A stretch of DNA of 64,000 nucleotides from Bacteroidetes bacterium GWC2_46_850 (lineage in GTDB: Bacteria > Bacteroidota > Bacteroidia > Bacteroidales > Dysgonomonadaceae), in NCBI GenBank assembly GCA_001768325.1, contig MENQ01000027.1:62001-126000 (forward strand), in the 5' to 3' direction. How positions within the stretch are numbered: position 1 is the first letter of the stretch; every line of letters begins with the position of its first letter. The notes below the pieces were generated by a model. That model had not been told where the DNA came from, did not search any database, and saw only the letters and a list, made by a program, of their open reading frames with translations. Shown one piece after another: positions 57,145 through 64,000 of this stretch. A program made the position numbers and the translations under genes.

Positions 57145-57938
57145 TGGACAACCAAACCATCCTCATCGCTTTTCTGCTCACGCTGTTCGCCGGTCTGTCC
57201 ACCGGCATCGGTAGCCTGATCGCTTTCGTGGCCAAACGCACGAACACCAACTTTCTGAGCCTTGCCCTGGGTCTTTCTGCCGGGGTGATGATCTATGTCT
57301 CTTTCATGGAGATGCTACCAAAGTCACTGGCATCGCTGTCGGGCATATACGGTGAAAAAGCTGGAATGCTTTACATGATCCTCGGATTATTCGGCGGCAT
57401 CGCGCTGATCGCGCTAATCGACTTTCTGATTCCCGAATCAAGAAACCCGCACGAGATGCACGGAGTGGAAGAGATGAAATCGAACTACCGGCTGAAACAG
57501 ACCGGCATCATCACGGCGGTGACCATCGCCATTCACAACTTTCCCGAAGGAATCGCCACCTTCATGTCGGCCCTGAGTTCAATGGAAGTAGCCATCCCCA
57601 TCACGGCTGCCATCGCCATACACAATATCCCCGAAGGCATTGCGGTTGCCGTTCCCATCTATCATTCCACGGGAAGCAAAAAGAAGGCATTCTGGCTTTC
57701 CTTTGCGTCGGGACTTGCCGAGCCGGTGGGCGCGCTGATTGCCTTTTTGTTCCTGCTACCGTTCTGGAATCCGGCGCTGGATGGGTTGATCCTGTCGGCC
57801 GTATCCGGAATTATGATTTTTATCTCGCTGGACGAGTTGCTTCCCAGCGCCGAGAAATATGGCAAACACCATCTTTCCATCATCGGTCTGGTCGCCGGAA
57901 TGGCTGTGATGGCAGTCAGTTTGTTTCTGTTTATTTAA
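57144..57938 (+). CDS. zupT: ZIP family zinc transporter (ZupT-like)
   Basis: Inner-membrane importer of zinc and related divalent metals. The 264 residues carry about eight helices, with HNFPEGIATFMSALSSME and HNIPEGIAVAVPIYH, the two metal-site motifs of ZupT, and LGLSAGVMIYVSFMEMLPKSL. The track starts 36 codons earlier inside the phosphatase gene; the ATG at 57144, coupled to the phosphatase stop, matches the ZupT N-terminus (MDNQTILIAFLLTLFAGLSTGIG). Confidence 0.94.
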   Translation: MDNQTILIAFLLTLFAGLSTGIGSLIAFVAKRTNTNFLSLALGLSAGVMIYVSFMEMLPKSLASLSGIYGEKAGMLYMILGLFGGIALIALIDFLIPESRNPHEMHGVEEMKSNYRLKQTGIITAVTIAIHNFPEGIATFMSALSSMEVAIPITAAIAIHNIPEGIAVAVPIYHSTGSKKKAFWLSFASGLAEPVGALIAFLFLLPFWNPALDGLILSAVSGIMIFISLDELLPSAEKYGKHHLSIIGLVAGMAVMAVSLFLFI

Positions 57939-57950
57939 ACAAAAAATAAG

Positions 57951-57958
57951 TATCTTTG
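57951..57958 (+). promoter_or_regulatory. TATCTTTG -7 element for the XRE-cupin/acyl-CoA ligase unit
   Basis: TATCTTTG lies 56 bases before ATG 58015, directly after the zupT stop. No ideal TTTG at the expected distance, though TTTG occurs farther upstream. Confidence 0.45.
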
Positions 57959-58014
57959 TAGCTTTGTATAAGACAGGGTATATACCTCGTGAAAATTAAT
58001 CAATACGTACCACA

Positions 58015-58575
58015 ATGAGAACAGATTTAAAACAAATAGGCGAACGCATCAGGGGTTTACGTGATGCGATCGATTTCTCACCCGCAGAGATGGCCCACAG
58101 GCTGGAGGTGGATGAAGCAGTCTATCTGCAATATGAGACGGGCGAAAAGGACATCTCTGTTTCGTTCTTACAGCGAATTGAACGGGAGTTCAACGTGGAT
58201 CTGGCCACCCTGATGTTTGGTACCGAACCCAAAATGAATGCTTACTTTATCACCCGCAAAGATAAAGGGGTTAGCGTGGAAAGAGTATCGGCCTACAAGT
58301 ACCAGTCGCTCACCTCGGGCTTCACCAACAATGTAGCTGAGGTTTTCGTGGTAACGGTAGAACCAAAGCCCATGGAAGATGATTTCTACCAGAATATTCA
58401 CGCGGGTCAGGAGTTCAACATGATTCTGGAAGGAAGCATGATGTTGAAAATAAATGAAAAAGATCTGATCCTCAATGAGGGAGACAGCATTTATTTCGAC
58501 TCCTCCCTTCCGCACGGCATGAAAGCGCTCAACAACAAGCAGGTAAAGTTTCTTACCGTAGTTTTATACCCCTAA
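58015..58575 (+). CDS. XRE family regulator with C-terminal cupin
   Basis: Predicted regulator of 186 residues. The N-terminal helix-turn-helix (about 5-60; IGERIRGLRDAIDFSPAEMAHRLEVDEAVYLQYETGEKDISV) is an XRE/Cro type. The C-terminal cupin_2 (about 105-185) has NIHAGQEFNMILEGSMMLKINEKDLILNEGDSIYFDSSLPHGMKAL. Such proteins sense small molecules through the cupin. It lies 30 bases before the acyl-CoA ligase gene, so it probably regulates its own operon in response to an acid or acyl-CoA; that is an inference from context. Confidence 0.92.
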   Translation: MRTDLKQIGERIRGLRDAIDFSPAEMAHRLEVDEAVYLQYETGEKDISVSFLQRIEREFNVDLATLMFGTEPKMNAYFITRKDKGVSVERVSAYKYQSLTSGFTNNVAEVFVVTVEPKPMEDDFYQNIHAGQEFNMILEGSMMLKINEKDLILNEGDSIYFDSSLPHGMKALNNKQVKFLTVVLYP

Positions 58576-58605
58576 CACACGCAATCCCTCAATCATCAGG
58601 TTATC

Positions 58606-60261
58606 ATGTTAGAAAGATTTGTAAAGAAAACTGCATTCAGTTCGCATCAGGATTTTATTGAAAATTACGAGATCCTGGTACCCGAAAACTTCAATTTTGC
58701 CTACGATGTGGTGGATGCCTGGGCAGCGACAGATCCGCAAAAACGGGCACTCTGCTGGACGGACGACAAGGGAGCTCACCACAATCTTACCTTCGGGGAA
58801 CTAAAGACCCTGTCCGATAAGACCGCTTCCTTCTTTCAGTCACTGGGCATTGGAAAAGGAGATATGGTCATGCTCATCCTCAAGCGAAGCATCGAGTTCT
58901 GGCAGACCATCCTCGCATTGCACAAGATCGGTGCCGTGGCAATTCCCGCGACGCACCTGCTGACCGACAAAGATATCATCTACCGCAATAACGCGGCAGA
59001 CGTCAAGGTTATTGTGGCTGCGGCCGACGATAACCTGATCACCCATGTGGATCTTGCCATGGGTCAATCGTCCACGGTGAAGCACCGTGTTCTTGTCGGC
59101 GAAAACATTCCGGAAGGATGGACCGGTTTTCACCAGGGAGTGAAAGATGCTGCACCCTTTGTAAAGCCGGAAAAAGTCAATTCCAATGAGGACATCATGA
59201 TCCTTTATTTTACTTCCGGCACCACGGGACAGCCCAAGATGGTGATCCATGATTTCACTTATCCGCTGGGACATATCACCACCGCCAAATACTGGCACAA
59301 CCTGCACGAAAACAGCGTTCACCTCACCGTGGCCGACACAGGGTGGGCCAAGGCAGTATGGGGCAAGCTTTACGGACAGTGGATCGTGGGAGCCTGCGTA
59401 TTTGTGTATGACTTTGAAGGACGCTTTGTTCCCGACGACATGTTGCGTATGATATCGACCTACAAGGTAACCTCCTTCTGTGCGCCTCCTACCATCTTCC
59501 GCTTTCTCATCCGCGAAGATCTGAACAAGTATGATCTCTCGTCGCTGGAATACTGTACTACGGCCGGAGAAGCGCTGAATCCATCGGTATTTGAATCATT
59601 TTATGAAAAGACAGGTATCAAGATGATGGAAGCTTTTGGCCAGACAGAGACGGCACCCACCATCATCACCTTCCCCTGGATTGAGCCGAAGCCGGGCTCC
59701 ATGGGGATGCCCAACCCGCTCTACAAGATGGATCTGCTCACCTGGGACGGCCGCTCTGCAGAAGATGGAGAACAGGGCGAGATTGTCTTCTACACCGATG
59801 AGAACAGGCCCCTGTCGCTGTTCATGGGATATTACCGCGATCAGGAACTGACCAGGCAGGTTTATGCCGACCATGTGTACCACACGGGCGACATGGCGTG
59901 GCGTGACGAAGATGGTTACTACTGGTTCGTGGGCCGCACCGATGATGTGATCAAAAGCTCCGGCTACCGCATCGGCCCTTTCGAGGTGGAGAGCGCCGTG
60001 ATGACGCATCCCGCCGTGGTAGAGTGTGCCATCACGGGTGTGCCCGACGAAATACGCGGGCAGGTGATCAAAGCCACCATCGTGCTGGCCGAAGAATATA
60101 AAACACGCGCAGGTGATGAGCTGATCGCAGAGATTCAGGAGCATGTGAAAAATGTGACGGCTCCCTATAAATACCCGCGTGTAATTGAATTTGTGCATGA
60201 ATTGCCGAAAACCATCAGCGGAAAGATCCGCCGGGTAGAGATACGGGAGAAAAGTAAATAG
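58606..60261 (+). CDS. AMP-forming acyl-CoA synthetase (medium-chain AcsM-like)
   Basis: Cytosolic ligase of 551 residues that activates a carboxylic acid to its acyl-adenylate and acyl-CoA. Motifs: ILYFTSGTTGQPKMVIHDF (P-loop, about 203), AFGQTETAPTIITFPWIEPKPGSMGMP, YHTGDMAWRDEDGYYWFVGRTDDVIKSSGYRIGPFEVE and the C-terminal catalytic Lys in LPKTISGKIRRVEIRE. The layout is that of medium-chain or aryl acyl-CoA ligases rather than acetyl-CoA synthetase. The substrate is unknown. It is preceded by the XRE-cupin regulator in a likely two-gene unit. Confidence 0.92.
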   Translation: MLERFVKKTAFSSHQDFIENYEILVPENFNFAYDVVDAWAATDPQKRALCWTDDKGAHHNLTFGELKTLSDKTASFFQSLGIGKGDMVMLILKRSIEFWQTILALHKIGAVAIPATHLLTDKDIIYRNNAADVKVIVAAADDNLITHVDLAMGQSSTVKHRVLVGENIPEGWTGFHQGVKDAAPFVKPEKVNSNEDIMILYFTSGTTGQPKMVIHDFTYPLGHITTAKYWHNLHENSVHLTVADTGWAKAVWGKLYGQWIVGACVFVYDFEGRFVPDDMLRMISTYKVTSFCAPPTIFRFLIREDLNKYDLSSLEYCTTAGEALNPSVFESFYEKTGIKMMEAFGQTETAPTIITFPWIEPKPGSMGMPNPLYKMDLLTWDGRSAEDGEQGEIVFYTDENRPLSLFMGYYRDQELTRQVYADHVYHTGDMAWRDEDGYYWFVGRTDDVIKSSGYRIGPFEVESAVMTHPAVVECAITGVPDEIRGQVIKATIVLAEEYKTRAGDELIAEIQEHVKNVTAPYKYPRVIEFVHELPKTISGKIRRVEIREKSK

Positions 60262-60367
60262 GGATCAGGGGTTAGCGATCAGCCAAAATAATGGGTGGTT
60301 GTCAGTGACTGCGGTCCAGGAGTAAATTGTATTATAAAAATATTTAGAACAAAAACAGAACATTGAT

Positions 60368-61249
60368 ATGAAACGAGCGTATGTATTCCCCGGTCAGGGA
60401 GCCCAGTTTGTGGGCATGGGAAAAGAGTTATATGACACACTGCCTTTGGCGAAGGAGCTTTTCGAGAAGGCGAACGAGATATTGGGCTTCCGGATCACGG
60501 ATCTGATGTTTGCCGGTACGGACGAAGACTTACGACAAACAAAGGTGACGCAACCGGCCATCTTCCTCCACTCGGTGATTCTGGCAAAGAGCCTGGGTGA
60601 AGAGTTTCAGCCCGACATGACGGCCGGACATTCGCTGGGTGAATTCTCTGCCCTGGTAGCTGCCGGTGCTTTGTCGTTTGAGAACGGATTAAAGCTGGTC
60701 TATGCCCGTGCGTTGGCCATGCAAAAAGCCTGTGAAGCCAATCCTTCCACCATGGCTGCTATCCTGGGACTACCCGACGAGAAGGTGGAAGAGATTTGTG
60801 CTCTGGTGGATGATGTGGTGGTTCCCGCCAACTACAACTGTCCTGGGCAGATTGTGATCTCCGGATCGAACAGCGGAATAGAAAAAGCATGTGAGCTGAT
60901 GAAGGAAGCAGGTGCCAAAAGAGCGCTGCCGCTGAAGGTGGGTGGCGCTTTTCACTCACCGCTGATGGAGCCGGCCAGGCTGGAACTGATGGAAGCAATC
61001 GAAGCAACACCCCTCTCGGTGCCGGTTTGTCCCGTCTATCAGAATGTCTCCACCGTGGGAGAAACCGATCCTACAGTCATCAGGAAGAATCTCATCGTGC
61101 AGCTTACCTCCCCCGTGAAATGGACGCAATCGGTACAACAGATGATTGCCGATGGTGCCGTTGAATTTGTGGAGCTGGGTCCGGGTAGTGTGCTGCAGGG
61201 GTTGATATCTAAGATAGACAAGGGTGTAACGGTTTCCGGGAAACAATAA
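60368..61249 (+). CDS. fabD: Malonyl-CoA:ACP transacylase
   Basis: Loads malonyl groups onto acyl carrier protein to start each fatty acid elongation round. The 293 residues show the catalytic Ser motif in TAGHSLGEFSALVAAGALSFENGLKLVYARALAMQKA (Ser about 89), the active His in KVGGAFHSPLMEPARLEL and the LGPGSVLQGLISKI ending. It stands alone, not next to other fab genes. The gap before it (60262-60367) shows no clear TAnnTTTG box. Confidence 0.96.
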   Translation: MKRAYVFPGQGAQFVGMGKELYDTLPLAKELFEKANEILGFRITDLMFAGTDEDLRQTKVTQPAIFLHSVILAKSLGEEFQPDMTAGHSLGEFSALVAAGALSFENGLKLVYARALAMQKACEANPSTMAAILGLPDEKVEEICALVDDVVVPANYNCPGQIVISGSNSGIEKACELMKEAGAKRALPLKVGGAFHSPLMEPARLELMEAIEATPLSVPVCPVYQNVSTVGETDPTVIRKNLIVQLTSPVKWTQSVQQMIADGAVEFVELGPGSVLQGLISKIDKGVTVSGKQ

Positions 61250-61318
61250 CCGGTTTACAGGTGTTTAAACAATACGCACCGTAGCAGAATACAAAATCTA
61301 ACAATTAAAACAAACGCT

Positions 61319-62014
61319 ATGCAGAAAATATTGTTTATACTCGCTTTTAGCACAAGCATCATTCTTCAGACAAACGCGCAGGATATATTCAAAGCGCCCG
61401 ATTTTGCACAGATCGAAAGGAACACCAAAGAATCAGTTTCCTCCTATTACTATCCGAACCTGATAAAAAAATATCAGGACGGAACCCAGATGACCCCTGA
61501 GGAGGGAAGGCACCTTTATTTTGGGTACATATACCAGCCGGGATATGTTCCAACCGACACTTCCGAATTCAACAGCAAGCTGGCGGCAATCTTGTCAAAA
61601 CAATCTTTCGTTCAGGAAGACTACAAAAATATCGTGCAATATGCTGATGCTCTACTGCTGGAAGATCCGTTCAACCTGCGTGCGCTGAATGCAAAACTAT
61701 TGGTATATGCGCAGGAGAATAATACGGAAGAATACAAGAAGGTAGCTCTCAAGCGGCGTATCGTGCAGGATGCCATTATCGGCACCGGCGACGGCATGTC
61801 GGAGAAGACACCTTTTTATGTCATCAAAGTGGCTCATGAATATGACATTCTGCCTTTCCTGGGGTACAACTTCGGAGGAGAAGACAAAATTTTGAAAGGA
61901 AATAAGGTTAATTATCTGTCGCTGGGCGAGAACCGTTTCGGCGTAGAACGGGTTTACTTCAACATCAGTCCCATCATTGATCACCTCAGTGTGCGCGGCG
62001 GCGGAAAAATGTAA
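61319..62014 (+). CDS. DUF4919 exported protein
   Basis: Exported protein of 231 residues. A signal peptide (MQKILFILAFSTSIILQTNA) leads into helical, TPR-like sequence (YPNLIKKYQDGTQMTPEEGRHLYFGYIYQPGYVPT; YADALLLEDPFNLRALNAKLLVYAQENN), and a C-terminal part with GVERVYFNISPIID. I assign it to DUF4919, a Bacteroidetes family without known function. It follows fabD by 69 bases; a shared transcript is possible. A terminator lies at 62042-62088. Confidence 0.85.
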   Translation: MQKILFILAFSTSIILQTNAQDIFKAPDFAQIERNTKESVSSYYYPNLIKKYQDGTQMTPEEGRHLYFGYIYQPGYVPTDTSEFNSKLAAILSKQSFVQEDYKNIVQYADALLLEDPFNLRALNAKLLVYAQENNTEEYKKVALKRRIVQDAIIGTGDGMSEKTPFYVIKVAHEYDILPFLGYNFGGEDKILKGNKVNYLSLGENRFGVERVYFNISPIIDHLSVRGGGKM

Positions 62015-62041
62015 ATATTCTCCTGTCGGAAAGAAATTCGT

Positions 62042-62088
62042 AAGGGCTTAAAACTGCAGTCTCAACGACAGCTGTATTTTAAGCCCTT
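62042..62088. terminator. Terminator between DUF4919 and corA
   Basis: Twelve-base arms AAGGGCTTAAAA and TTTTAAGCCCTT pair perfectly around a 23-base loop. It lies between the converging DUF4919 and corA genes. Confidence 0.65.
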
Positions 62089-62100
62089 TCTGTTTGTATA

Positions 62101-63165
62101 TCAGAACCATTTTTTTCTTTTAAAATACCAGAGCATGCCGGCTGCAATAAGCAGCATCACGACCCAGACAATGAAATAGCCGTGCGGCAGTTGCAGTTCC
62201 GGCATGTTTTTGAAATTCATTCCATACACGCCCACGATAAAGGTGAGCGGAATGAATATCACCGAAAAGACCGTCAGAAGTGCCATGATGTCGTTCAGCC
62301 TGGTACTCATGGAAGAGTGATAAATATTCAATTCATCGTACAGTATCTCACGATAATAATCCAATAGTTCCACTGCCTGGCTTATGTTATCCTGCAACTC
62401 TTTAAAATATTTATAATTTTTCCGCGTAATAAAGTCGCCGTCGTTCTTCACGAGGCTCGTAATCATCTCCCTGGCAGGTTTTATGTAACGCCCCAGATCG
62501 CTCAGTTCGCGTTTGAATAAGTTAATTATTTTTAGTATTCCCCTGTCGGGGTTGAGCACCATCTTGTTCTCCAGTGCCTCAATTTTTTCGCCAAGAACAC
62601 CCAGAATAAAGATGTAATTGTCAATCACAACATCAAGCAGGGCAAAGGCAAGATAATCGGCTCCCAGAGACCTGAATCTCCTGTTATGTTTTTTAAGTCG
62701 CTCTTTTACGGGATTAAACAGGCTGCTGTGCTCTTCCTGAAAGGTGATCAACATATTGCTCATCACCACGATACTCAGATTATTGATGGACACCTGATTC
62801 AACGTTTCGTCGAACTGCATCATTTTGATGGACAAGAAGAGCCCGTCGTCAAATTCTTCCGTCTGTGGGCGCGTACCCGGCTCCATCACATCCGAGAGAA
62901 TCTCTGCCGGAATATGCAGGCGATCTGCCAGTTCTCTCATCAGTGTCTCATTGTGAAGACCGTCTATATTCAGCCATAAGAGCTTGTCTTCATACGACTG
63001 AAGTTCTTCTACCGAATGAATGATTGTTTCAGTCACATCTTCTGTTCCGATATCAAAAACAGTCATTCGCACCTCCGGGGAACGATGCCGCCCCCGAAAT
63101 TTCAGTTCATGCGGCGAGAGTCCGATATCTTCTTGGCGTTTAGGTAGGGTCTGGTGCATAAGCAA
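62101..63165 (-). CDS. corA: CorA family magnesium/cobalt transporter
   Basis: Inner-membrane pentameric channel for Mg2+ and Co2+. The 354 residues end in the two family helices: LNDIMALLTVFSVIFIPLTFIVGVYGMNF, with the GMN selectivity motif, and GYFIVWVVMLLIAAGMLWYFKRKKWF. The cytoplasmic N-terminal domain (about 1-290) includes LWLNIDGLHNETLMRELADRLHIPAEILSDVMEPGTRPQTE and long helices for gating. ATG 63159 (two codons in) is an alternative start. It is divergent from the nitroreductase gene. Confidence 0.96.
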   Translation of the reverse strand: MLMHQTLPKRQEDIGLSPHELKFRGRHRSPEVRMTVFDIGTEDVTETIIHSVEELQSYEDKLLWLNIDGLHNETLMRELADRLHIPAEILSDVMEPGTRPQTEEFDDGLFLSIKMMQFDETLNQVSINNLSIVVMSNMLITFQEEHSSLFNPVKERLKKHNRRFRSLGADYLAFALLDVVIDNYIFILGVLGEKIEALENKMVLNPDRGILKIINLFKRELSDLGRYIKPAREMITSLVKNDGDFITRKNYKYFKELQDNISQAVELLDYYREILYDELNIYHSSMSTRLNDIMALLTVFSVIFIPLTFIVGVYGMNFKNMPELQLPHGYFIVWVVMLLIAAGMLWYFKRKKWF

Positions 63166-63345
63166 AAATTAAAAAGATAATGAGACTGCAAGGTACAATT
63201 ATTTTTGTAACCAAACGATTAAGAATTATGACATGCCACCTGTTAACAACGACCGATGCAGACAATCAATTTACTACCCACACAATTTTCCTGGCACACT
63301 ATTTGCTCAATCTATCTTACTCCAAATTATATAAACAGAAAGAAT

Positions 63346-63945
63346 ATGAATTTTTTAAATATTGCACAAAGCAGATACGCCACAAAAAAATATGATCCGG
63401 GTAAAAAGATTGACGATGAGACAATAGAGAAGCTGAAAGAGATTATCAGGTTGAGTCCTTCCTCTATCAACAGCCAACCATGGAAGTTCACTTTTGTTTC
63501 CGATGAGAAGGTCAAAAGCGAGTTGGCGGAGTTTTCTTACAACAACAAGCATAAGGTATTGGATGCAAGCCACGTTGTGGTATTCAGCGTAATTAAGGAT
63601 GTGGAAGCTTTTGAAAATAATAAGCTTACCTTACTGCCAGAGGGGACCAGAGCCTATTATAATCGCGTGTTAAAGCCCAGAGGCGTCGAGCAGGTGATGA
63701 CATGGTTAACCTCTCAGGTTTATCTCTCATTGGGATTCTTCCTGAGTGCCACTGCGAGCTTGGGGTTAGATTCTACTCCCATGGAGGGTATTCAGGCAGA
63801 AGCGTATGATCAGGTATTGGAGAATGATAATTATAAGACACTGTTTGCTGTTGCAATAGGTTATCGTGATGAGGAGGATAAAAACCAGCCTACCCATACG
63901 CCCAAGTTTAGATTGGAGCAAGATCAGATTATAAGGTCAATATAA
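63346..63945 (+). CDS. NAD(P)H-dependent nitroreductase family protein
   Basis: FMN oxidoreductase of 199 residues in the NfsB/NfnB group. It starts MNFLNIAQSRYATKKYDPGKKIDDETIEKLKEIIRLSPSSINSQPWKF, the typical FMN-phosphate and ring-binding opening, and ends with AVAIGYRDEEDKNQPTHTPKFRLE. Members reduce nitroaromatics, quinones or flavins; the natural substrate is unknown. The track starts 30 codons upstream, in sequence with no family features, so ATG 63346 is preferred. A TATTTTTG sequence lies at 63200-63207. Confidence 0.9.
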   Translation: MNFLNIAQSRYATKKYDPGKKIDDETIEKLKEIIRLSPSSINSQPWKFTFVSDEKVKSELAEFSYNNKHKVLDASHVVVFSVIKDVEAFENNKLTLLPEGTRAYYNRVLKPRGVEQVMTWLTSQVYLSLGFFLSATASLGLDSTPMEGIQAEAYDQVLENDNYKTLFAVAIGYRDEEDKNQPTHTPKFRLEQDQIIRSI

Positions 63946-64000
63946 GATCTGATTTCTCTTCTGTCGGCCGACCGAGTTCGCCGGATTTTACATTTTTTTT
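63946..64000. other. Window end after the nitroreductase gene
   Basis: Fifty-five non-coding bases, ending in a T run that could be part of a terminator. The sequence is cut here, so the next feature is unknown. Confidence 0.4.

Overview
The window looks like an ordinary stretch of chromosome from a member of the Bacteroidota, order Bacteroidales. A Dysgonomonadaceae/Porphyromonadaceae-type host is my inference. The support is: Bacteroidales-typical families (DUF3316, DUF4293, DUF4919, DUF5686, DUF1460, the divergent RpoZ, a 900-residue topoisomerase IV A subunit); the fur-purA pair; TAnnTTTG promoter elements with upstream TTTG boxes about 19-22 bp away; weak Shine-Dalgarno signals; and many secreted or lipoprotein products. 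I see no rRNA, phage, insertion sequence, CRISPR array or defence island.

Layout. 1-1720: end of the atp operon (atpA 3' part, atpG). 1748-7057: engB with a Na+/solute symporter, a diacylglycerol-kinase-like lipid kinase and a full-length OvoA (ovothiol synthase). 7109-10036: a GNAT enzyme and a LemA/DUF2207 pair. 10249-17070: iron alcohol dehydrogenase, a secreted tricorn-like protease, a PQQ-type sugar dehydrogenase lipoprotein and a Tat-exported aldo/keto reductase, all on +. 17158-22435: mostly small stress and housekeeping genes on - (two VOC proteins, a Crp-like regulator, a TIGR01777 oxidoreductase, pirin, a YugP-like peptidase, a PepSY-type membrane protein). 22723-26286: purA-fur, a GH10-like glycosidase lipid/secreted protein and tRNA-Gly(GCC) with decayed partial copies beside it. 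26485-33587: free-methionine sulfoxide reductase, an OmpA lipoprotein, yidC, pyrG, ftsE, DUF4870 and VanZ. 33756-37102: CtpA-type protease, CapA-like protein, MgtC-like protein. 37117-45236: DUF1460 amidase-like protein, a coiled-coil secreted protein, aroC, an FKBP with a cysteine-rich tail, a MalY/PatB C-S lyase, DUF3316, topoisomerase IV A. 45570-50599: M48 peptidase lipoprotein, bamD-rpoZ-DUF4293, a GH3-family enzyme, a second Crp-like regulator. 50721-61249: DUF5686, ispE, an S9 peptidase, an inositol monophosphatase-like enzyme, a ZIP transporter, an XRE-cupin regulator with an acyl-CoA ligase, fabD. 61319-63945: DUF4919, corA, nitroreductase.

How the genes fit together. Most of the window is core metabolism and envelope biogenesis: ATP synthesis, nucleotide synthesis (purA, pyrG), isoprenoid (ispE), aromatic (aroC) and fatty acid (fabD) synthesis, membrane protein insertion (yidC), outer membrane assembly (bamD), cell division (ftsE) and DNA topology. 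A recurring accessory theme is peptide breakdown in the envelope (tricorn-like, CtpA-like, S9, M48, YugP-like), which suits a proteolytic fermenter, and redox or thiol protection (OvoA, free Met-sulfoxide reductase, pirin, VOC proteins, nitroreductase).

I did not find an obviously undescribed multi-gene system. The observations I would most like checked are the OvoA gene and its possible C-S lyase partner, the decayed tRNA-Gly copies, the cysteine-rich FKBP tail, the LemA/DUF2207 pair, and the XRE-cupin/acyl-CoA ligase unit.
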